DNA from: Allolucifera butyrica
GTDB lineage: Bacteria > Bacillota > Negativicutes > Sporomusales > UPPP01
Reading direction: 5' to 3'
DNA length: 64,000 nt
NCBI RefSeq assembly: GCF_900476375.1
Contig: NZ_UPPP01000065.1
Coordinates: forward strand, 1-64,000
The position numbers were made by a program, and so were the translations under genes. Every line of letters begins with the position of its first letter. Position 1 is the stretch's first letter. The notes beneath the pieces were generated by a model, which was given only the letters and a program-made list of their open reading frames with translations, searched no databases and had not been told where the DNA came from. Positions 1 to 9,513 of the stretch are shown here, in pieces.

Positions 1-54
1 CCTTTCTATACAATTTCCTTAACGTAATTAAAATAATACAAAATATAAAATAAA

Positions 55-76
55 TTTATTATTATATAATAATAAA
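55..76. promoter_or_regulatory. AT-rich perfect palindrome upstream of the peroxiredoxin gene
   Basis: A perfect inverted repeat with half-site TTATTATTAT and no spacer, extended one more pair on each side, about 85 nt before the peroxiredoxin-like start. It resembles PerR/Fur-family operators in composition (TTATAAT-type half-sites) but does not match the 7-1-7 PerR consensus exactly. A regulatory role is inference. The surrounding 1-120 stretch is very AT-rich and probably holds the promoter. Confidence 0.35.
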
Positions 77-160
77 GAAGGATTATTTAAATAACCGGAG
101 AATTTATCCATTAAATCCTACTTAATGGGATTCCATTCAATCCTAAGGGAGGTATTTAGA

Positions 161-634
161 ATGATTCAACGTATTACCAGTGGCGACAGTGCTCCTGTCT
201 TTGCACTAAAAGATAATCGCGGTGAAATGATTGATCTGGCTTCTTTCCGGGGGAAAAAGGTTCTCCTTTCCTGGCATCCTCTGGCTTGGACAAGAGTATG
301 CGCCGAACAAATGAAATCTCTTGAAGCGCATTGGGCCGAGTTTGAAAGGTTGAATACCGTTCCTTTGGGCTTAAGCATTGATCCGTATCCGGCGAAAAAT
401 GCCTGGGCCAAGGAGTTAGGGATTGCCAAGGTCAAATTGCTGGCCGATTTTTGGCCCCATGGAGAGGTCACCCGGGCCTATGGACTGTTTCGTCAGGAAG
501 AAGGTTTTTCCGAACGGGCTAACGTTCTCCTGGATGAAACAGGCAAAGTGCTTTGGATTAAAGTCTATGAAATTCCGGAATTACCGGATATTAATGAAGT
601 ACTTACTGTCATCCGCAACAGTCCGGCCATATAG
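161..634 (+). CDS. Peroxiredoxin-like redoxin protein with a single cysteine (AhpC/TSA family)
   Basis: A 157-residue thioredoxin-fold protein expected to reduce peroxides in the cytoplasm. The peroxidatic signature PxxxTxxC is present as P40, T44 and C47. No other cysteine occurs, so it would be a 1-Cys peroxiredoxin needing an external reductant. The start is the ATG at 161, preceded by AAGGGAGG at a normal distance; an in-frame ATG at 125 has no ribosome-binding site. The gene stands alone on the plus strand, convergent with upp, and shares a bidirectional terminator with it. The histidine and tryptophan around the motif (SWHPLAWTRVC) make it a divergent family member; its substrate cannot be read from the sequence. 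Confidence 0.85.
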   Translation: MIQRITSGDSAPVFALKDNRGEMIDLASFRGKKVLLSWHPLAWTRVCAEQMKSLEAHWAEFERLNTVPLGLSIDPYPAKNAWAKELGIAKVKLLADFWPHGEVTRAYGLFRQEEGFSERANVLLDETGKVLWIKVYEIPELPDINEVLTVIRNSPAI

Positions 635-640
635 CTAAAA

Positions 641-680
641 ATTCATGGCTCGAAGCGCAAGGCTCAGGGCGCGAGAGAAT
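641..680. repeat. Copy of dispersed GGCTC(A/G)-GGCGCAGGGCTCAGGGCGC repeat
   Basis: Short GC-rich element just after the peroxiredoxin stop, containing GGCTCGAAGCGCAAGGCTCA followed by GGGCGCG. The same arrangement recurs near 4.4, 33.7, 38.2, 43.9 and 62.6 kb, always between genes. This copy lacks the GAAAAACCGC hairpin that precedes the element elsewhere. Confidence 0.6.
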
Positions 681-750
681 CCGTCCGGCAAGGGCTTAGG
701 ACGTGAAATTCCGTCACTACAGAGTCGTTCCAGCGCCTCAAAACCAGCAA

Positions 751-782
751 AAATGAGACAGGGCATAGCGCCTGTCTCATTT
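751..782. terminator. Bidirectional intrinsic terminator
   Basis: Perfect 12-bp stem (AAATGAGACAGG with its complement) around an 8-nt loop, with a T-run after it on the plus strand and A/T-rich sequence before it. It lies between the convergent peroxiredoxin and upp genes and can serve both. Confidence 0.85.
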
Positions 783-831
783 TTTTGAAGCAAAGTATGA
801 GTTTCCGGACAAACTTTCCCGCCAATGCGTT

Positions 832-1458
832 TTATTTCGTGCCGAAAATCCGGTCACCGGCGTCGCCGAGCCCCGGAACAATATATCCGTGGTCATTAAG
901 ATGGTCGTCTACCGCTGCGGTATAGACTTCCACGTCGGGATGCTGTTCATTAATATAGTGTACGCCTTCCGGTGCCGCCACCAGGCACATCAGCTTAATA
1001 TGCTTGGCTCCCTTCCGTTTCAACATGTCAATGGTCGCTGCGGAAGATCCTCCTGTCGCCAGCATAGGGTCAATCACTATAAATTCCCGTTCGGCTACAT
1101 CGGTGGGCAGCTTGCAATAATATTCCACCGGTTTTAATGTTTCCGGATCGCGGTATACGCCCACATGGCCTACCTTGGCGGCCGGAATCAGGCGCAGGAC
1201 TCCGTTTACCATGCCCAAACCGGCCCGCAGAATGGGAACGACGCCGAGTTTTTTACCCGACAGCACCTTGCAGCAGCATTTCGCCACCGGCGTTTCGATT
1301 TCCGTTTCCTCCAGCGGCAGATTGCGGGTCAATTCATACGCCATAAGCATGGCTACCTCTTCCAATAATTCGCGGAATTCTTTCGGCCCGGTTTTTATAT
1401 CCCGGATTAGCGTTAATTTATGCTGGATCAACGGATGATCAATAATTTTAACTTGCAC
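832..1458 (-). CDS. upp: Uracil phosphoribosyltransferase
   Basis: Converts uracil and PRPP to UMP in pyrimidine salvage. The 208-residue protein begins [16 protein letters not shown], the family's usual N-terminus, and has the PRPP-binding loop [12 protein letters not shown] chose the GTG at 1458 because it gives the standard length; a TTG at 1476 would add six residues without a better ribosome-binding site. It is the last gene of a run rpiB-ywlG-glyA-upp, 24 nt after glyA, and ends at a strong terminator. Pairing of upp with glyA is common in Firmicutes. Confidence 0.95.
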   Translation of the reverse strand: MQVKIIDHPLIQHKLTLIRDIKTGPKEFRELLEEVAMLMAYELTRNLPLEETEIETPVAKCCCKVLSGKKLGVVPILRAGLGMVNGVLRLIPAAKVGHVGVYRDPETLKPVEYYCKLPTDVAEREFIVIDPMLATGGSSAATIDMLKRKGAKHIKLMCLVAAPEGVHYINEQHPDVEVYTAAVDDHLNDHGYIVPGLGDAGDRIFGTK

Positions 1459-1482
1459 TCTACATTCAACCCCCAAAAAATT

Positions 1483-2718
1483 TTACGCATAAAGCGGATA
1501 CTGACTACAAAGCTCTTTTACCATATCGGCCGCTTTTTCTTTCACCCAAGTGTCACCCGGCGCATCCAGAACCATGGCGATGATCTCGCCAATGACCAGC
1601 ATGGCGTCTTCTTTCATGCCGCGGGAAGTAACGGCGGGTGTACCGATCCGGATACCGCTGGTGATAAACGGACTGGCCGGATCAAAAGGAATGGCGTTTT
1701 TATTAACGGTAATCCCGATTTCATCCAATAATTTTTCCGCTTCTTTGCCCGTAAGTTTTTGCCCTCTTACATCCACCAGCATCAAATGATTATCCGTGCC
1801 GCCGGATACCAGGGTAAATCCGGTGGCAGTCAGTTTATCGGCCAAAACCTTGGCGTTACGAACAATCTGCCCCTGATACAGACGGAACTCTTCACCCGTT
1901 GCTTCCTTCAGCGCAACCGCTTTGGCCGCTATCACATGCATTAACGGCCCGCCCTGAATGCCGGGGAAAATAGCTTTATCAATGGCTTTGGCGAGGGCGG
2001 CGCGGCAAAGAATCAGTCCTCCCCGCGGTCCACGCAGAGTTTTATGCGTCGTACTGGTCACAATATCGGCATGAGGAACCGGACTGGGATGCAGTCCGGC
2101 TGCAACCAGCCCGGCAATATGCGCCATATCCACCATAAGCAGCGCACCCGCTTCTTTGGCGATTTCACCCAGTCTTGCAAAATCAATAAGACGGGGATAC
2201 GCACTGGCACCGGCCACCAGCATTTTCGGCCGGTGCGCCAGGGCCAGGCGGCGCACTTCTTCATAATCAATACGTTGGTGCACGGTGTCTACACCATAGG
2301 GGACAATTTTGAAATATTTACCGGAGATATTCACCGGACTGCCATGAGTTAAATGTCCTCCATGAGCCAAATTCATCCCCAGGATGGTATCGCCGGGCTC
2401 AAGGCAGGCAAAATAAACTGCCGTATTGGCCTGGGCCCCGGAGTGGGGCTGTACATTGGCATGCTCGGCACCAAATAAGGCTTTGGCCCGGTCAATGGCC
2501 AGCTGTTCCACGATGTCAACATATTCACAACCGCCATAATAACGATGAGCGGGGTATCCTTCCGCATATTTATTCGTCAATACGGAACCTTGCGCTTCCA
2601 GCACCGCTTTGCTGACAAAGTTTTCGGAAGCAATCAGTTCCAGCTTATTTTGCTGACGCATGCGTTCTAATTCAATTGCCCGGGCAATCTCCGGGTCAAC
2701 ACCGGCAAGTATACTCAT
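1483..2718 (-). CDS. glyA: Serine hydroxymethyltransferase
   Basis: Interconverts serine and glycine while charging tetrahydrofolate with a one-carbon unit; PLP-dependent and cytoplasmic. The 411-residue protein shows the PLP motif [14 protein letters not shown], with the Schiff-base lysine at about residue 226, and the conserved SENF segment near the N-terminus. The ATG at 2718 has AAGGAGG seven bases upstream; an in-frame upstream start would add ten residues with no such site. It sits between ywlG and upp, as in the B. subtilis ywlG-glyA-upp order. Confidence 0.97.
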   Translation of the reverse strand: MSILAGVDPEIARAIELERMRQQNKLELIASENFVSKAVLEAQGSVLTNKYAEGYPAHRYYGGCEYVDIVEQLAIDRAKALFGAEHANVQPHSGAQANTAVYFACLEPGDTILGMNLAHGGHLTHGSPVNISGKYFKIVPYGVDTVHQRIDYEEVRRLALAHRPKMLVAGASAYPRLIDFARLGEIAKEAGALLMVDMAHIAGLVAAGLHPSPVPHADIVTSTTHKTLRGPRGGLILCRAALAKAIDKAIFPGIQGGPLMHVIAAKAVALKEATGEEFRLYQGQIVRNAKVLADKLTATGFTLVSGGTDNHLMLVDVRGQKLTGKEAEKLLDEIGITVNKNAIPFDPASPFITSGIRIGTPAVTSRGMKEDAMLVIGEIIAMVLDAPGDTWVKEKAADMVKELCSQYPLYA

Positions 2719-2798
2719 AATTTCCTCCTTATAATCCATGGTTGGCACCGAGCATAAGACTCAGGACGTTGGAAAACCGGCGAAGTTTTTGCCTTACC

Positions 2799-3344
2799 TT
2801 ATTCATACACGGCACGATTGCCGCCGATTAGCTTGGGGCGGGTGCGGGCGGCCGTAAGCAGGGCCTGCCCCACGTATTTTTGCTCTAAACGCACCGGCAC
2901 CGCAACCCGTTTCAGATGCATCCCAATCAGGGTACAGCCGATATCCAGACCGGCATGGGCCTGGATGGTTTCCACCACGACCGGATCGGCAAAGTCCCGC
3001 ATAGCCTGAGCTGCCAGGGATCCTCCCGCCTTGCGGACCGGTTTGACACTGACTTGTTCCAGGTTATAGCGTTCCATCACGGCCCGTTCCACAACCAACG
3101 CCCGGTTGAGGTGTTCACAGCATTGAATTGCCAGGGCTACGTTCCGCCCCCTGCAGACCGTCAGCAAACTGCGAAGGATGTCCGCAGCAATTTCTTCCGA
3201 ACCGGCTGAACCGATTTTCACACCCTGCACTTCACTGGTACTGCAGCCAACCACCAGGATTTGTCCCGGTTGAAGCGCCGCCAAGGCCAGTAATTCTTCC
3301 ACCGCTTTGGTTACCTGAGAATCAATGCCTAGAGCCTCTTGCAT
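2799..3344 (-). CDS. ywlG: YwlG/TIGR01440 family protein
   Basis: Conserved 181-residue protein of the DUF436 family, function unknown. Recognised by its glycine-rich VVGCSTSEVQG segment, the VKPVRKAGGSLA stretch and its fixed position between rpiB and glyA. The ATG at 3344 lies just after GAGGTGG; a GTG at 3353 would overlap that site. No signal peptide or membrane segment is visible. The 80 bp between it and glyA contain a degenerate remnant (GACTCAGGACG) resembling the dispersed intergenic repeat. Confidence 0.85.
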   Translation of the reverse strand: MQEALGIDSQVTKAVEELLALAALQPGQILVVGCSTSEVQGVKIGSAGSEEIAADILRSLLTVCRGRNVALAIQCCEHLNRALVVERAVMERYNLEQVSVKPVRKAGGSLAAQAMRDFADPVVVETIQAHAGLDIGCTLIGMHLKRVAVPVRLEQKYVGQALLTAARTRPKLIGGNRAVYE

Positions 3345-3355
3345 TTTTTCCACCT

Positions 3356-3793
3356 CTATTTTTCAATATCGGCAATCTTGCAAACCCGGCGGGCGTGACG
3401 TCCGCCGATGAATTCGGTCGTCAACCATTTATCAACAATTGCTAACGCCAGCCCGGGTCCAACCACCCGTTCCCCCATTGTTAAAATGTTGGCATCGTTA
3501 TGTTCCCGGGACATCTGTGCTGAAAACACATCATGACACAAGGCGGCCCGGATTCCTTTCACTTTGTTGGCGGCAATACTGACGCCGATGCCGGTACCGC
3601 AAATAAGAATGCCCCTGTCACACTCCCCTGAGACCACCGTCCGGGCCACGTTCAGGGAAATGTCGGGGTAATCAACAGACTCGGTAGAATGAGTGCCGAC
3701 ATCTTGAAAAGCAATCCCTTTTTCCGTTAAAAAGTTCTTAATTTCCTCTTTTAAATGGAACCCGCCATGGTCACTGCCAATTGCTACACGCAT
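3356..3793 (-). CDS. rpiB: Ribose-5-phosphate isomerase B
   Basis: Interconverts ribose 5-phosphate and ribulose 5-phosphate in the pentose phosphate pathway. The 145-residue protein has the RpiB/LacAB signature: GSDHGG near the N-terminus, GILICGTGIGVS with the catalytic cysteine, and NDANILTMG. The ATG follows GGAGGG. Its stop lies inside the ribosome-binding region of ywlG, so the two are translationally close. RpiB, rather than RpiA, is typical of low-GC Firmicutes in this position. Confidence 0.95.
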   Translation of the reverse strand: MRVAIGSDHGGFHLKEEIKNFLTEKGIAFQDVGTHSTESVDYPDISLNVARTVVSGECDRGILICGTGIGVSIAANKVKGIRAALCHDVFSAQMSREHNDANILTMGERVVGPGLALAIVDKWLTTEFIGGRHARRVCKIADIEK

Positions 3794-3843
3794 ATTTTCA
3801 ACCCTCCAGCATCCAATTATATATTTTGTTCTTGATTCTCTGT

Positions 3844-4314
3844 CTAACTTTTTTTTCCTGCCAAATCGACAATCTTTTCCCAGATTTTATTCACCAGGTC
3901 TTCTATTTGCCGTGCACAGGCCTCATACCGGGCATGGCTGCCGCCAAACGGATCGGCTATATCCACCGTTTCTCCGGCATATTCCGCCAGCGTAAATACT
4001 TTAGCTCCGGCCTGCGGCGCCAATTGAAGCACGGCGCGCTTATGACGCTCCGTCATCGTCAGAATCAAATCGGACGCTTCAATATATTCAAACAGCAATT
4101 GACGGGAACGATGCGCCGACAGATCGATATTCCTCAGTCCCATGGCGTGTACCGCGCCGTCGGACGCGGGGGAATCAGCGCCGGCAGCGATTCCCGCCGA
4201 CAACACCCTGATTATTTCCGTCAAATTGTTTTCTTTTACTTTGCGCTGCAACAGAGCCTCGGTCATCGGGCTGCGGCAGGTATTGCCGGTACATACGATT
4301 AAAATACGCAACAT
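3844..4314 (-). CDS. ywlE: Low-molecular-weight phosphatase, probable protein-arginine phosphatase
   Basis: The 156-residue protein carries the phosphatase P-loop CTGNTCRS (C8 to S15) and the late acidic motif DIADPFGG. In B. subtilis YwlE a threonine in this loop (T11) selects phosphoarginine over phosphotyrosine; the matching threonine is T12 here. I therefore infer a protein-arginine phosphatase, counterpart of McsB-type kinases in protein quality control. No mcsB is in the window. It lies between mntP and rpiB, as ywlE does between ywlD and ywlF in B. subtilis. Confidence 0.85.
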   Translation of the reverse strand: MLRILIVCTGNTCRSPMTEALLQRKVKENNLTEIIRVLSAGIAAGADSPASDGAVHAMGLRNIDLSAHRSRQLLFEYIEASDLILTMTERHKRAVLQLAPQAGAKVFTLAEYAGETVDIADPFGGSHARYEACARQIEDLVNKIWEKIVDLAGKKS

Positions 4315-4380
4315 ATCGTTTCAACTCCCTATAATAGTATGTCCCAGAACATTTTATCATACCAAATCAGGCCGGCGCTA

Positions 4381-4448
4381 TAAGAAAAACCGCCGACGCG
4401 GCTTTTCGGCTCGTGGCGCGGGGCTCAGGGCGCGGAAAAGCCCTTCTG
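4381..4448. repeat. Dispersed hairpin repeat, full copy
   Basis: Contains GAAAAACCGC-GACGCGGCTTTTC (an imperfect hairpin) then GGCTCGTGGCGCGGGGCTCA, GGGCGCGG and AAAAGCCC. This is the best-preserved layout of the intergenic family: hairpin, GGCTCA-type core, closing GCGC-AAAA block. It lies between ywlE and the mntP terminator. Confidence 0.75.
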
Positions 4449-4459
4449 AAAATAATAAA

Positions 4460-4481
4460 AAAGACCGCTCATGCAGTCTTT
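4460..4481 (-). terminator. Intrinsic terminator after mntP
   Basis: Hairpin AAAGAC-C-GC / GC-A-GTCTTT with a 4-nt loop and one mismatch. On the minus strand it is followed by a T-run, placing it 33 nt after the mntP stop. Confidence 0.6.
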
Positions 4482-4514
4482 CATTCAAGGCGCAGTCGCG
4501 ACCATTTTTTATTT

Positions 4515-5114
4515 TTAGCATAATGCTGTCCATAGAACATGGATAGACAGTAGAATCAGCGCCAGGCCGCCGGCCAGTTCCGCCCACGTTCCCAGATAAC
4601 GCCCCGCCTTTCTTCCCAGACCCAGGCCGCAAACGGCAATCACAAAAATGACTGTTCCCAGAATCACGCTGAGCTTTAATAAATCCACTTCCATCATTCC
4701 CATGCTGAATCCGGCCGCCAGCGCATCGACGCTGACACTGAAAGCCAGCATAAATAAAGCCGATCCTTGCAATGGGTGGCAGGAACCATTTTCATTGTTG
4801 CCCGGGGCCAGATTCTCTTTTATCATACAAAGTCCCAAACCTGCCAATACAAGGGCGCCGAAGGCGCTGGCCCAGTTTTGCACCATAAGAGCAGGATACT
4901 CGATATGATAGGTCCCCACATGCTCCACCATGTTGTCCAGCCAATGACCCACATGATAGCCGGTCAAAATCATCACAATATGAAACAGGGCAAAGACGAT
5001 GGACGCCCGGAGAATCACCTTCAGCCGCACCCGGTTCATTCCGATGGGAATGGATGCTGAAAACAAGTCGGCTCCGAGTGCCGTACTCAATACCAGCAAT
5101 TCCAGAAAGCTCAC
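4515..5114 (-). CDS. mntP: MntP-type manganese efflux pump
   Basis: A 199-residue integral membrane protein of the DUF204/MntP family, expected to export Mn2+. About six hydrophobic segments are visible. The family repeats appear as ALGADLFSASIPIG near the N-terminus and SVSVDALAAGFSMG in the second half, each with an acidic residue inside a membrane segment. The GTG at 5114 follows GGAGGTGAG; an upstream in-frame ATG lies inside that site. It occupies the ywlD position of the B. subtilis ywlC-ywlE cluster. Metal specificity is taken from the family. Confidence 0.85.
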   Translation of the reverse strand: MSFLELLVLSTALGADLFSASIPIGMNRVRLKVILRASIVFALFHIVMILTGYHVGHWLDNMVEHVGTYHIEYPALMVQNWASAFGALVLAGLGLCMIKENLAPGNNENGSCHPLQGSALFMLAFSVSVDALAAGFSMGMMEVDLLKLSVILGTVIFVIAVCGLGLGRKAGRYLGTWAELAGGLALILLSIHVLWTALC

Positions 5115-5168
5115 GCCCTCACCTCCATACATCCATTTATATGAGGCGAAAAGACGTTATATGTCCGT

Positions 5169-6221
5169 TCAGACGGTAAGGATCCGGTAGCCGGATGCTT
5201 TGCGCAGGCGGTTCATAACGGCAAGGCCCAGGCCCTGTTCCTCGATTCCTTCCGCATAGATAATATCGACGGGGTGTGAATCAAAATGGCGGAGGGCCGT
5301 ATAAAGTCCGGCCGCTGCTTCTCCCGGGTCACGGCGGGAACCGTAAATTGCCGTAACAATTCCTGCCGGCAAGGCTCCGGCCATCTCTTGAGAAACGACA
5401 GCACCTACTTTTTGCCCCGCTTCAAGAGCAAGCTTAATTTTCTCCTGCAGATTTTCCCGGATCCGTCCCGGGTTTCCTTCCAACAGGATCAGAGGCGCAT
5501 TCGGCGCATAATGACGGTACTTCATACCCGGGGACCGGGGAACCACGTCTTTTCTGCCGGCCAGACCAGGGTCCACTTCGACTTCCCCCAGTACAGCCAT
5601 GAGCTGCTCCAGCGTAACGCCGCCCGGCCGCAACAGCGTCGGCACCGGCGTGGTACAGTCGATCACCGTCGATTCCACTCCGATATCGCAAGGTCCGGCA
5701 TCAATAATTACTTCGATTTTTCCATCCAGGTCATTCAGAACATCCCCGGCCGTAGTCGGACTGGGGCGGCCGGACGTATTGGCGCTGGGAGCCGCTACGG
5801 GTATACCGGCCAGCCGGATCAGTTCCCGGGCCACGGGCGACGCGGGCAAACGGATGGCCACCGTATCAAGACCGCCGGTCACCACATCCGGCACCGCCGG
5901 GGTACGTTTGAGCACCAGCGTCAGCGGTCCGGGCCAGAATGCATCCATAAGCGCGGCTGCATTGGCCGGTATTTCCCGGGCCAGCTTTTCGACCTCCCGT
6001 TTGTCGGCAATATGTAATATGAGTGGATTGTCCGAAGGTCTGCCTTTCGCTTCATAGATGCCGCCGACAGCCCGCTCATCCAAACCGTTGGCGCCCAGAC
6101 CGTAAACCGTTTCCGTCGGAAAGGCAACCAGACGGCCCCGGCGCAGAACAACCGCTCCCCGCTCCAGAACCGTTATATCCGGATGCTCTTTATCCACCGT
6201 GTAATATTCTGTTACCACCAC
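5169..6221 (-). CDS. tsaC: Threonylcarbamoyl-AMP synthase (Sua5 type, with C-terminal domain)
   Basis: Makes threonylcarbamoyl-AMP from threonine, bicarbonate and ATP, the first step of t6A37 tRNA modification. The 350-residue protein is the long Sua5/YwlC form: a YrdC domain (about residues 15-200) with FPTETVYGLG, KGRPSDNPLILH, PGPLTLVL and SANTSGRPSPT, then the linker PRSPGMKYRHYAP, then a smaller C-terminal domain. The start is a GTG after TAGGAGG. It begins 13 nt after the prmC stop and is probably co-transcribed with prfA-prmC. Confidence 0.95.
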   Translation of the reverse strand: MVVTEYYTVDKEHPDITVLERGAVVLRRGRLVAFPTETVYGLGANGLDERAVGGIYEAKGRPSDNPLILHIADKREVEKLAREIPANAAALMDAFWPGPLTLVLKRTPAVPDVVTGGLDTVAIRLPASPVARELIRLAGIPVAAPSANTSGRPSPTTAGDVLNDLDGKIEVIIDAGPCDIGVESTVIDCTTPVPTLLRPGGVTLEQLMAVLGEVEVDPGLAGRKDVVPRSPGMKYRHYAPNAPLILLEGNPGRIRENLQEKIKLALEAGQKVGAVVSQEMAGALPAGIVTAIYGSRRDPGEAAAGLYTALRHFDSHPVDIIYAEGIEEQGLGLAVMNRLRKASGYRILTV

Positions 6222-6234
6222 AATACAAAACCTC

Positions 6235-7110
6235 CTATTCCGATAACGCCAAAATGACTACCCGTTCGATACCGCCATAATCCTTCAAAATTTCCGTCAT
6301 CCTCAGCCGCGGCGATTGGGCCGCCAGATCAGCCACCGGCCGGGCCTGACCCATACCAACTTCTAAAGCCATAAAACCTTGCGGCTTCAGGCAGGCAGCC
6401 CCGTCTTTTATAATCCGGCGGTAAAAATCAAGGCCGTCCTTGCCGCCCGACAACGCCAAATGCGGCTCACAGCGGACTTCCGGCTCCAGATTGTCCACCT
6501 CCGCCGCCACAATATAGGGCGGATTGGCGACAACGGCGTCAAAAGTCTGACCGTCCAGAGGCGCAAACAGGTCACCTTGCTTACACTGCAAGCGGCTTTC
6601 CACACCGTGCCGGACAGCATTTTGCTGCGCCACTTTCAGGGCGTCACCGGAAATATCCACGGCAATTCCCGCCGCCGCCGCCAATTTGTGAAGCAGGCTG
6701 ATTAGAATCGCGCCGCTGCCCGTGCCAATATCCGCTATACATGGGTTAACCGTTTGGGCCAGCCGGCTGGCTGCGTACTCGGCCAAAATTTCCGTATCCG
6801 GCCGGGGAATCAGCACATGGGGATTTACGATAAAATCCAGCCCCATAAATTCCTTATAGCCGGTTATGTAAGCCACCGGTACGCGCTGGGCCCGTTTTTT
6901 TACCACTTCGCGAAATGCCGCCAGTTCCCTCGCTTCCAGCGGCTGGTCAAAATTCACATATAAATGCAGGCGGCTTTTTCCCAGGATATGGGAAAGCAGT
7001 ACTTCCGCATCAAGACGGGGATTGGAAATCCCCTTTTCGCGGAAGTACTGCCCGGTCCATGTGAGAATGCTGCCGATGGTCCATTGTTCACTCGTCGTCG
7101 TCATGTTCAT
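6235..7110 (-). CDS. prmC: Peptide chain release factor N5-glutamine methyltransferase
   Basis: Methylates the glutamine of the GGQ motif of release factors. The 291-residue protein has an N-terminal helical domain and a class I SAM-dependent fold with [15 protein letters not shown] and the catalytic motif NPPY (in VVANPPYIV). Its ATG overlaps the prfA stop as ATGA, indicating translational coupling with its substrate gene. A second ATG two codons later is possible. Confidence 0.97.
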   Translation of the reverse strand: MNMTTTSEQWTIGSILTWTGQYFREKGISNPRLDAEVLLSHILGKSRLHLYVNFDQPLEARELAAFREVVKKRAQRVPVAYITGYKEFMGLDFIVNPHVLIPRPDTEILAEYAASRLAQTVNPCIADIGTGSGAILISLLHKLAAAAGIAVDISGDALKVAQQNAVRHGVESRLQCKQGDLFAPLDGQTFDAVVANPPYIVAAEVDNLEPEVRCEPHLALSGGKDGLDFYRRIIKDGAACLKPQGFMALEVGMGQARPVADLAAQSPRLRMTEILKDYGGIERVVILALSE

Positions 7111-8177
7111 TCAACCTGCTTCAGACGTTCGCTCTGGTCAGCAGTACTAAGGGCACTGATCAGTTCATCCAGATCGCCGTCCAGAATAAAATCCAATTTA
7201 TGAAGGGTTAACCCAATGCGGTGGTCACTGACCCGGCCTTGCGGGAAATTATAGGTGCGGATCCGCTCGCTGCGGTCGCCCGTACCCACCTGACTTTTCC
7301 GGGCTTCCGCCGTTTCGGCCCGTTGTTCTTCCTGGGCGATTTCCAGCAATTTGGCCCGGAGAACGCGCATGGCCTTATCCTTATTTTTCAATTGCGATTT
7401 TTCATCCTGGCACTGGACGACGACTCCCGTAGGCAGGTGCGTAATCCGTACGGCGGATTCCGTTTTATTTACATACTGGCCGCCGGCGCCGCTGGCACAA
7501 TAAGTATCAATCCGCAAATCATTGGGGTTGACCAGAACGTCATCCACATCCTCCGCTTCGGGCAATACCGCGACGGTTACCGTCGAGGTATGAATCCGGC
7601 CGCTGGCTTCCGTCGCCGGAACCCGCTGCACCCTGTGAACGCCGCTTTCATATTTGAACCGGGAATAAGCGCCGTCCCCTTCCACGACAAATACAACTTC
7701 CTTAAAACCGCCCAAATCAGTTGGGCTGGCATCCATGACTTCCGTCCGCCAGCCTTGTTTTTCGGCATAGCGGATATACATGCGGAACAAATCGCCACAA
7801 AACAGTGCCGCTTCATCGCCGCCGGCACCGCCGCGAATTTCGATAATGACATTTTTATCGTCATTGGGATCTTTCGGCAATAGTAAAATTCTCAATTCCC
7901 CGCTCAGTTTTTCATGCCGGTTTTTCAACTCTGCCAATTCGGCTTCCACCATATCCCGGAAATCGTCATCCAATTTTTCTTTCAGCATATCCCGGGCGTC
8001 ATTCATTGCCTGTTCCGCGTTTTTAAATTCCCGGAACGCCGTAACGACCGGAGTCAGCTTCGAGTGAGCCCGGGTATGTTTCTGCCAGACATTCATATCG
8101 GCCATTACGTCCGGATCGCTGATCAGCGCTTCCAGCTCCAGGTATCTATCTTCAATTGCCTGCAATTTATCAAGCAT
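7107..8177 (-). CDS. prfA: Peptide chain release factor 1
   Basis: Recognises UAA and UAG stop codons and releases the peptide. The GGQ motif lies in [16 protein letters not shown], and the anticodon-like tripeptide region is in the preceding domain. The open frame runs 40 codons further upstream inside the DUF1385 gene, but that part resembles no release factor. The ATG at 8177 gives the family-standard 356 residues and lies seven bases after GAGGAG. It overlaps the end of the DUF1385 gene by 8 nt. Confidence 0.97.
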   Translation of the reverse strand: MLDKLQAIEDRYLELEALISDPDVMADMNVWQKHTRAHSKLTPVVTAFREFKNAEQAMNDARDMLKEKLDDDFRDMVEAELAELKNRHEKLSGELRILLLPKDPNDDKNVIIEIRGGAGGDEAALFCGDLFRMYIRYAEKQGWRTEVMDASPTDLGGFKEVVFVVEGDGAYSRFKYESGVHRVQRVPATEASGRIHTSTVTVAVLPEAEDVDDVLVNPNDLRIDTYCASGAGGQYVNKTESAVRITHLPTGVVVQCQDEKSQLKNKDKAMRVLRAKLLEIAQEEQRAETAEARKSQVGTGDRSERIRTYNFPQGRVSDHRIGLTLHKLDFILDGDLDELISALSTADQSERLKQVE

Positions 8178-9093
8178 CGACATTCTCCTCTTTATTCTCT
8201 TCCCCGGCTCCGGCAGTCGCCATAGCTTCTTCCGGCACCGGCCGCACGGCCTCCAAAGCGCGGATCGCCACTTCGATCTGGTCGTCACTGGGTTCACGGG
8301 TAGTCAGTTTTTGCAGCCATAAACCCGGGGTGATAGCGCAGGTTACCCATTTCTGCTCACTCCTGCCGGCAAACCGGATGATTTCATAGGAAATCCCGGC
8401 TATCACCGGTAAAAGTACAATCCGGGATACAATCCGGAGCCAAAGGTCAGGCCAGCCCAAAAAAGCAAACATCAGAATGCTGACCACCATGACAATCAGC
8501 AAAAAGTTGGTGCCGCAACGGGGATGAAGGGTACTGAAAGGCCGTACATGGTCCACATCCAGAGGCACGCCTGCCTCATAGGCATAGATCGTTTTATGCT
8601 CCGCACCATGATATTCAAAAACCCGCTTAATATCTTTCATTAGAGATATACCCAGAATATAGGCCAGAAAAATAACCAGCCGCAAAATACCCTCTAACAA
8701 ATTGAGCACCCGGGAATCGGTAATGGTACTGTGAATATATTTTGCCGCATAGGTTGGAATTATTACGAACAGAACAATCGCCAGGCCTAAGGAAACCACC
8801 ATAGTCACGGCAATCTCTTTCGCTGTCAGTTCTTCCCCTTCCTCACCGGCAGCCTGCGCGGAAAAAGACAAAGACTTTAAGCCGTAAATCAGGGATTCCA
8901 CTAAAGCAACCACACCCCGCAGCAACGGCTTTTTGAGTATGGGATACCGCTCGGTTACAGACGTAACGGCGTCTTTCCGGACGGTAATCTCGCCGGAAGG
9001 TTCCCTCACTGCCGTAGCAATGTAGCCCGGACCGCGCATCATAACCCCTTCAATAACCGCCTGGCCGCCAATATAAACTTTCGGTTTCGCCAC
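8170..9093 (-). CDS. DUF1385 (YqhQ-like) membrane protein
   Basis: A 307-residue protein of a widely conserved, uncharacterised family. It opens with [18 protein letters not shown], typical of the family, and has about four hydrophobic segments in the middle, with conserved [13 protein letters not shown] and [10 protein letters not shown] between them. The GTG at 9093 lies seven bases after AGAGGAG; the longer open frame upstream includes the rpmE spacer and is not family-like. Genes of this family commonly sit between rpmE and prfA in Clostridia, as here. The role is unknown. Confidence 0.85.
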   Translation of the reverse strand: MAKPKVYIGGQAVIEGVMMRGPGYIATAVREPSGEITVRKDAVTSVTERYPILKKPLLRGVVALVESLIYGLKSLSFSAQAAGEEGEELTAKEIAVTMVVSLGLAIVLFVIIPTYAAKYIHSTITDSRVLNLLEGILRLVIFLAYILGISLMKDIKRVFEYHGAEHKTIYAYEAGVPLDVDHVRPFSTLHPRCGTNFLLIVMVVSILMFAFLGWPDLWLRIVSRIVLLPVIAGISYEIIRFAGRSEQKWVTCAITPGLWLQKLTTREPSDDQIEVAIRALEAVRPVPEEAMATAGAGEENKEENVDA

Positions 9094-9187
9094 AGTATTT
9101 CTCCTCTCAGAGCAAGCCGCGACCGGCCGGCCCATATGTTTGGATATAAATACAGCAGAGCATCGCTGCTCTGCTGCCCCATTAGTC

Positions 9188-9385
9188 TTATTGACCGTAA
9201 CGCTTATTGAATTTCTCAATACGTCCGCCGGCGGTTATATTCCGCTGCTGGCCGGTATAGAACGGATGGCATTTTGAGCAAACGTCCACACGCAGTTCTT
9301 TTTTGGTGGAACCGGTCACAAAAGTATTGCCGCAGCCACATACTACTTTGGCTTCACCATAATTCGGATGGATTTTTTCTTTCAC
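9188..9385 (-). CDS. rpmE: Ribosomal protein L31 (zinc-binding form)
   Basis: A 65-residue large-subunit protein. It keeps all four zinc ligands (CGC near residue 17 and CSKC near residue 36), so it is the C+ form rather than the zinc-free paralogue induced under zinc starvation. I prefer the GTG at 9385, which gives the usual VKEKIHPNY start; a GTG at 9397 overlaps the AGAGAGG site. It is the first gene of the rpmE-DUF1385-prfA-prmC-tsaC-mntP run. Confidence 0.93.
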   Translation of the reverse strand: MKEKIHPNYGEAKVVCGCGNTFVTGSTKKELRVDVCSKCHPFYTGQQRNITAGGRIEKFNKRYGQ

Positions 9386-9472
9386 CTTATCTTGCACCTC
9401 TCTTTAAATAGCCCACTCCACTTAATACTAAGTTATTATATCACATTGTGCCGGGACGATGCAAGATAAAGA

Positions 9473-9513
9473 AAAAGTAAAATACTTTCCTTCTACCTAA
9501 AGAGCCTTTAGGT
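9473..9513. repeat. Hairpin plus 21-nt element, copy 1
   Basis: On the minus strand, a small hairpin (CCTAAAG, 3-nt loop, CTTTAGG), overlapping the stop of the mutarotase-like gene, is followed after a few bases by GAAGGAAAGTATTTTACTTT plus one T. The same 21 nt, also directly after a small hairpin, occurs at 22605-22648 on the plus strand. The core AAAGTA-N3-TACTTT is itself palindromic. Confidence 0.6.

Noticed and set aside
8178..8297. N-terminal extension of release factor 1
   Set aside because: It lies inside the upstream gene in another frame and is not release-factor-like; the ATG at 8177 gives 356 residues.
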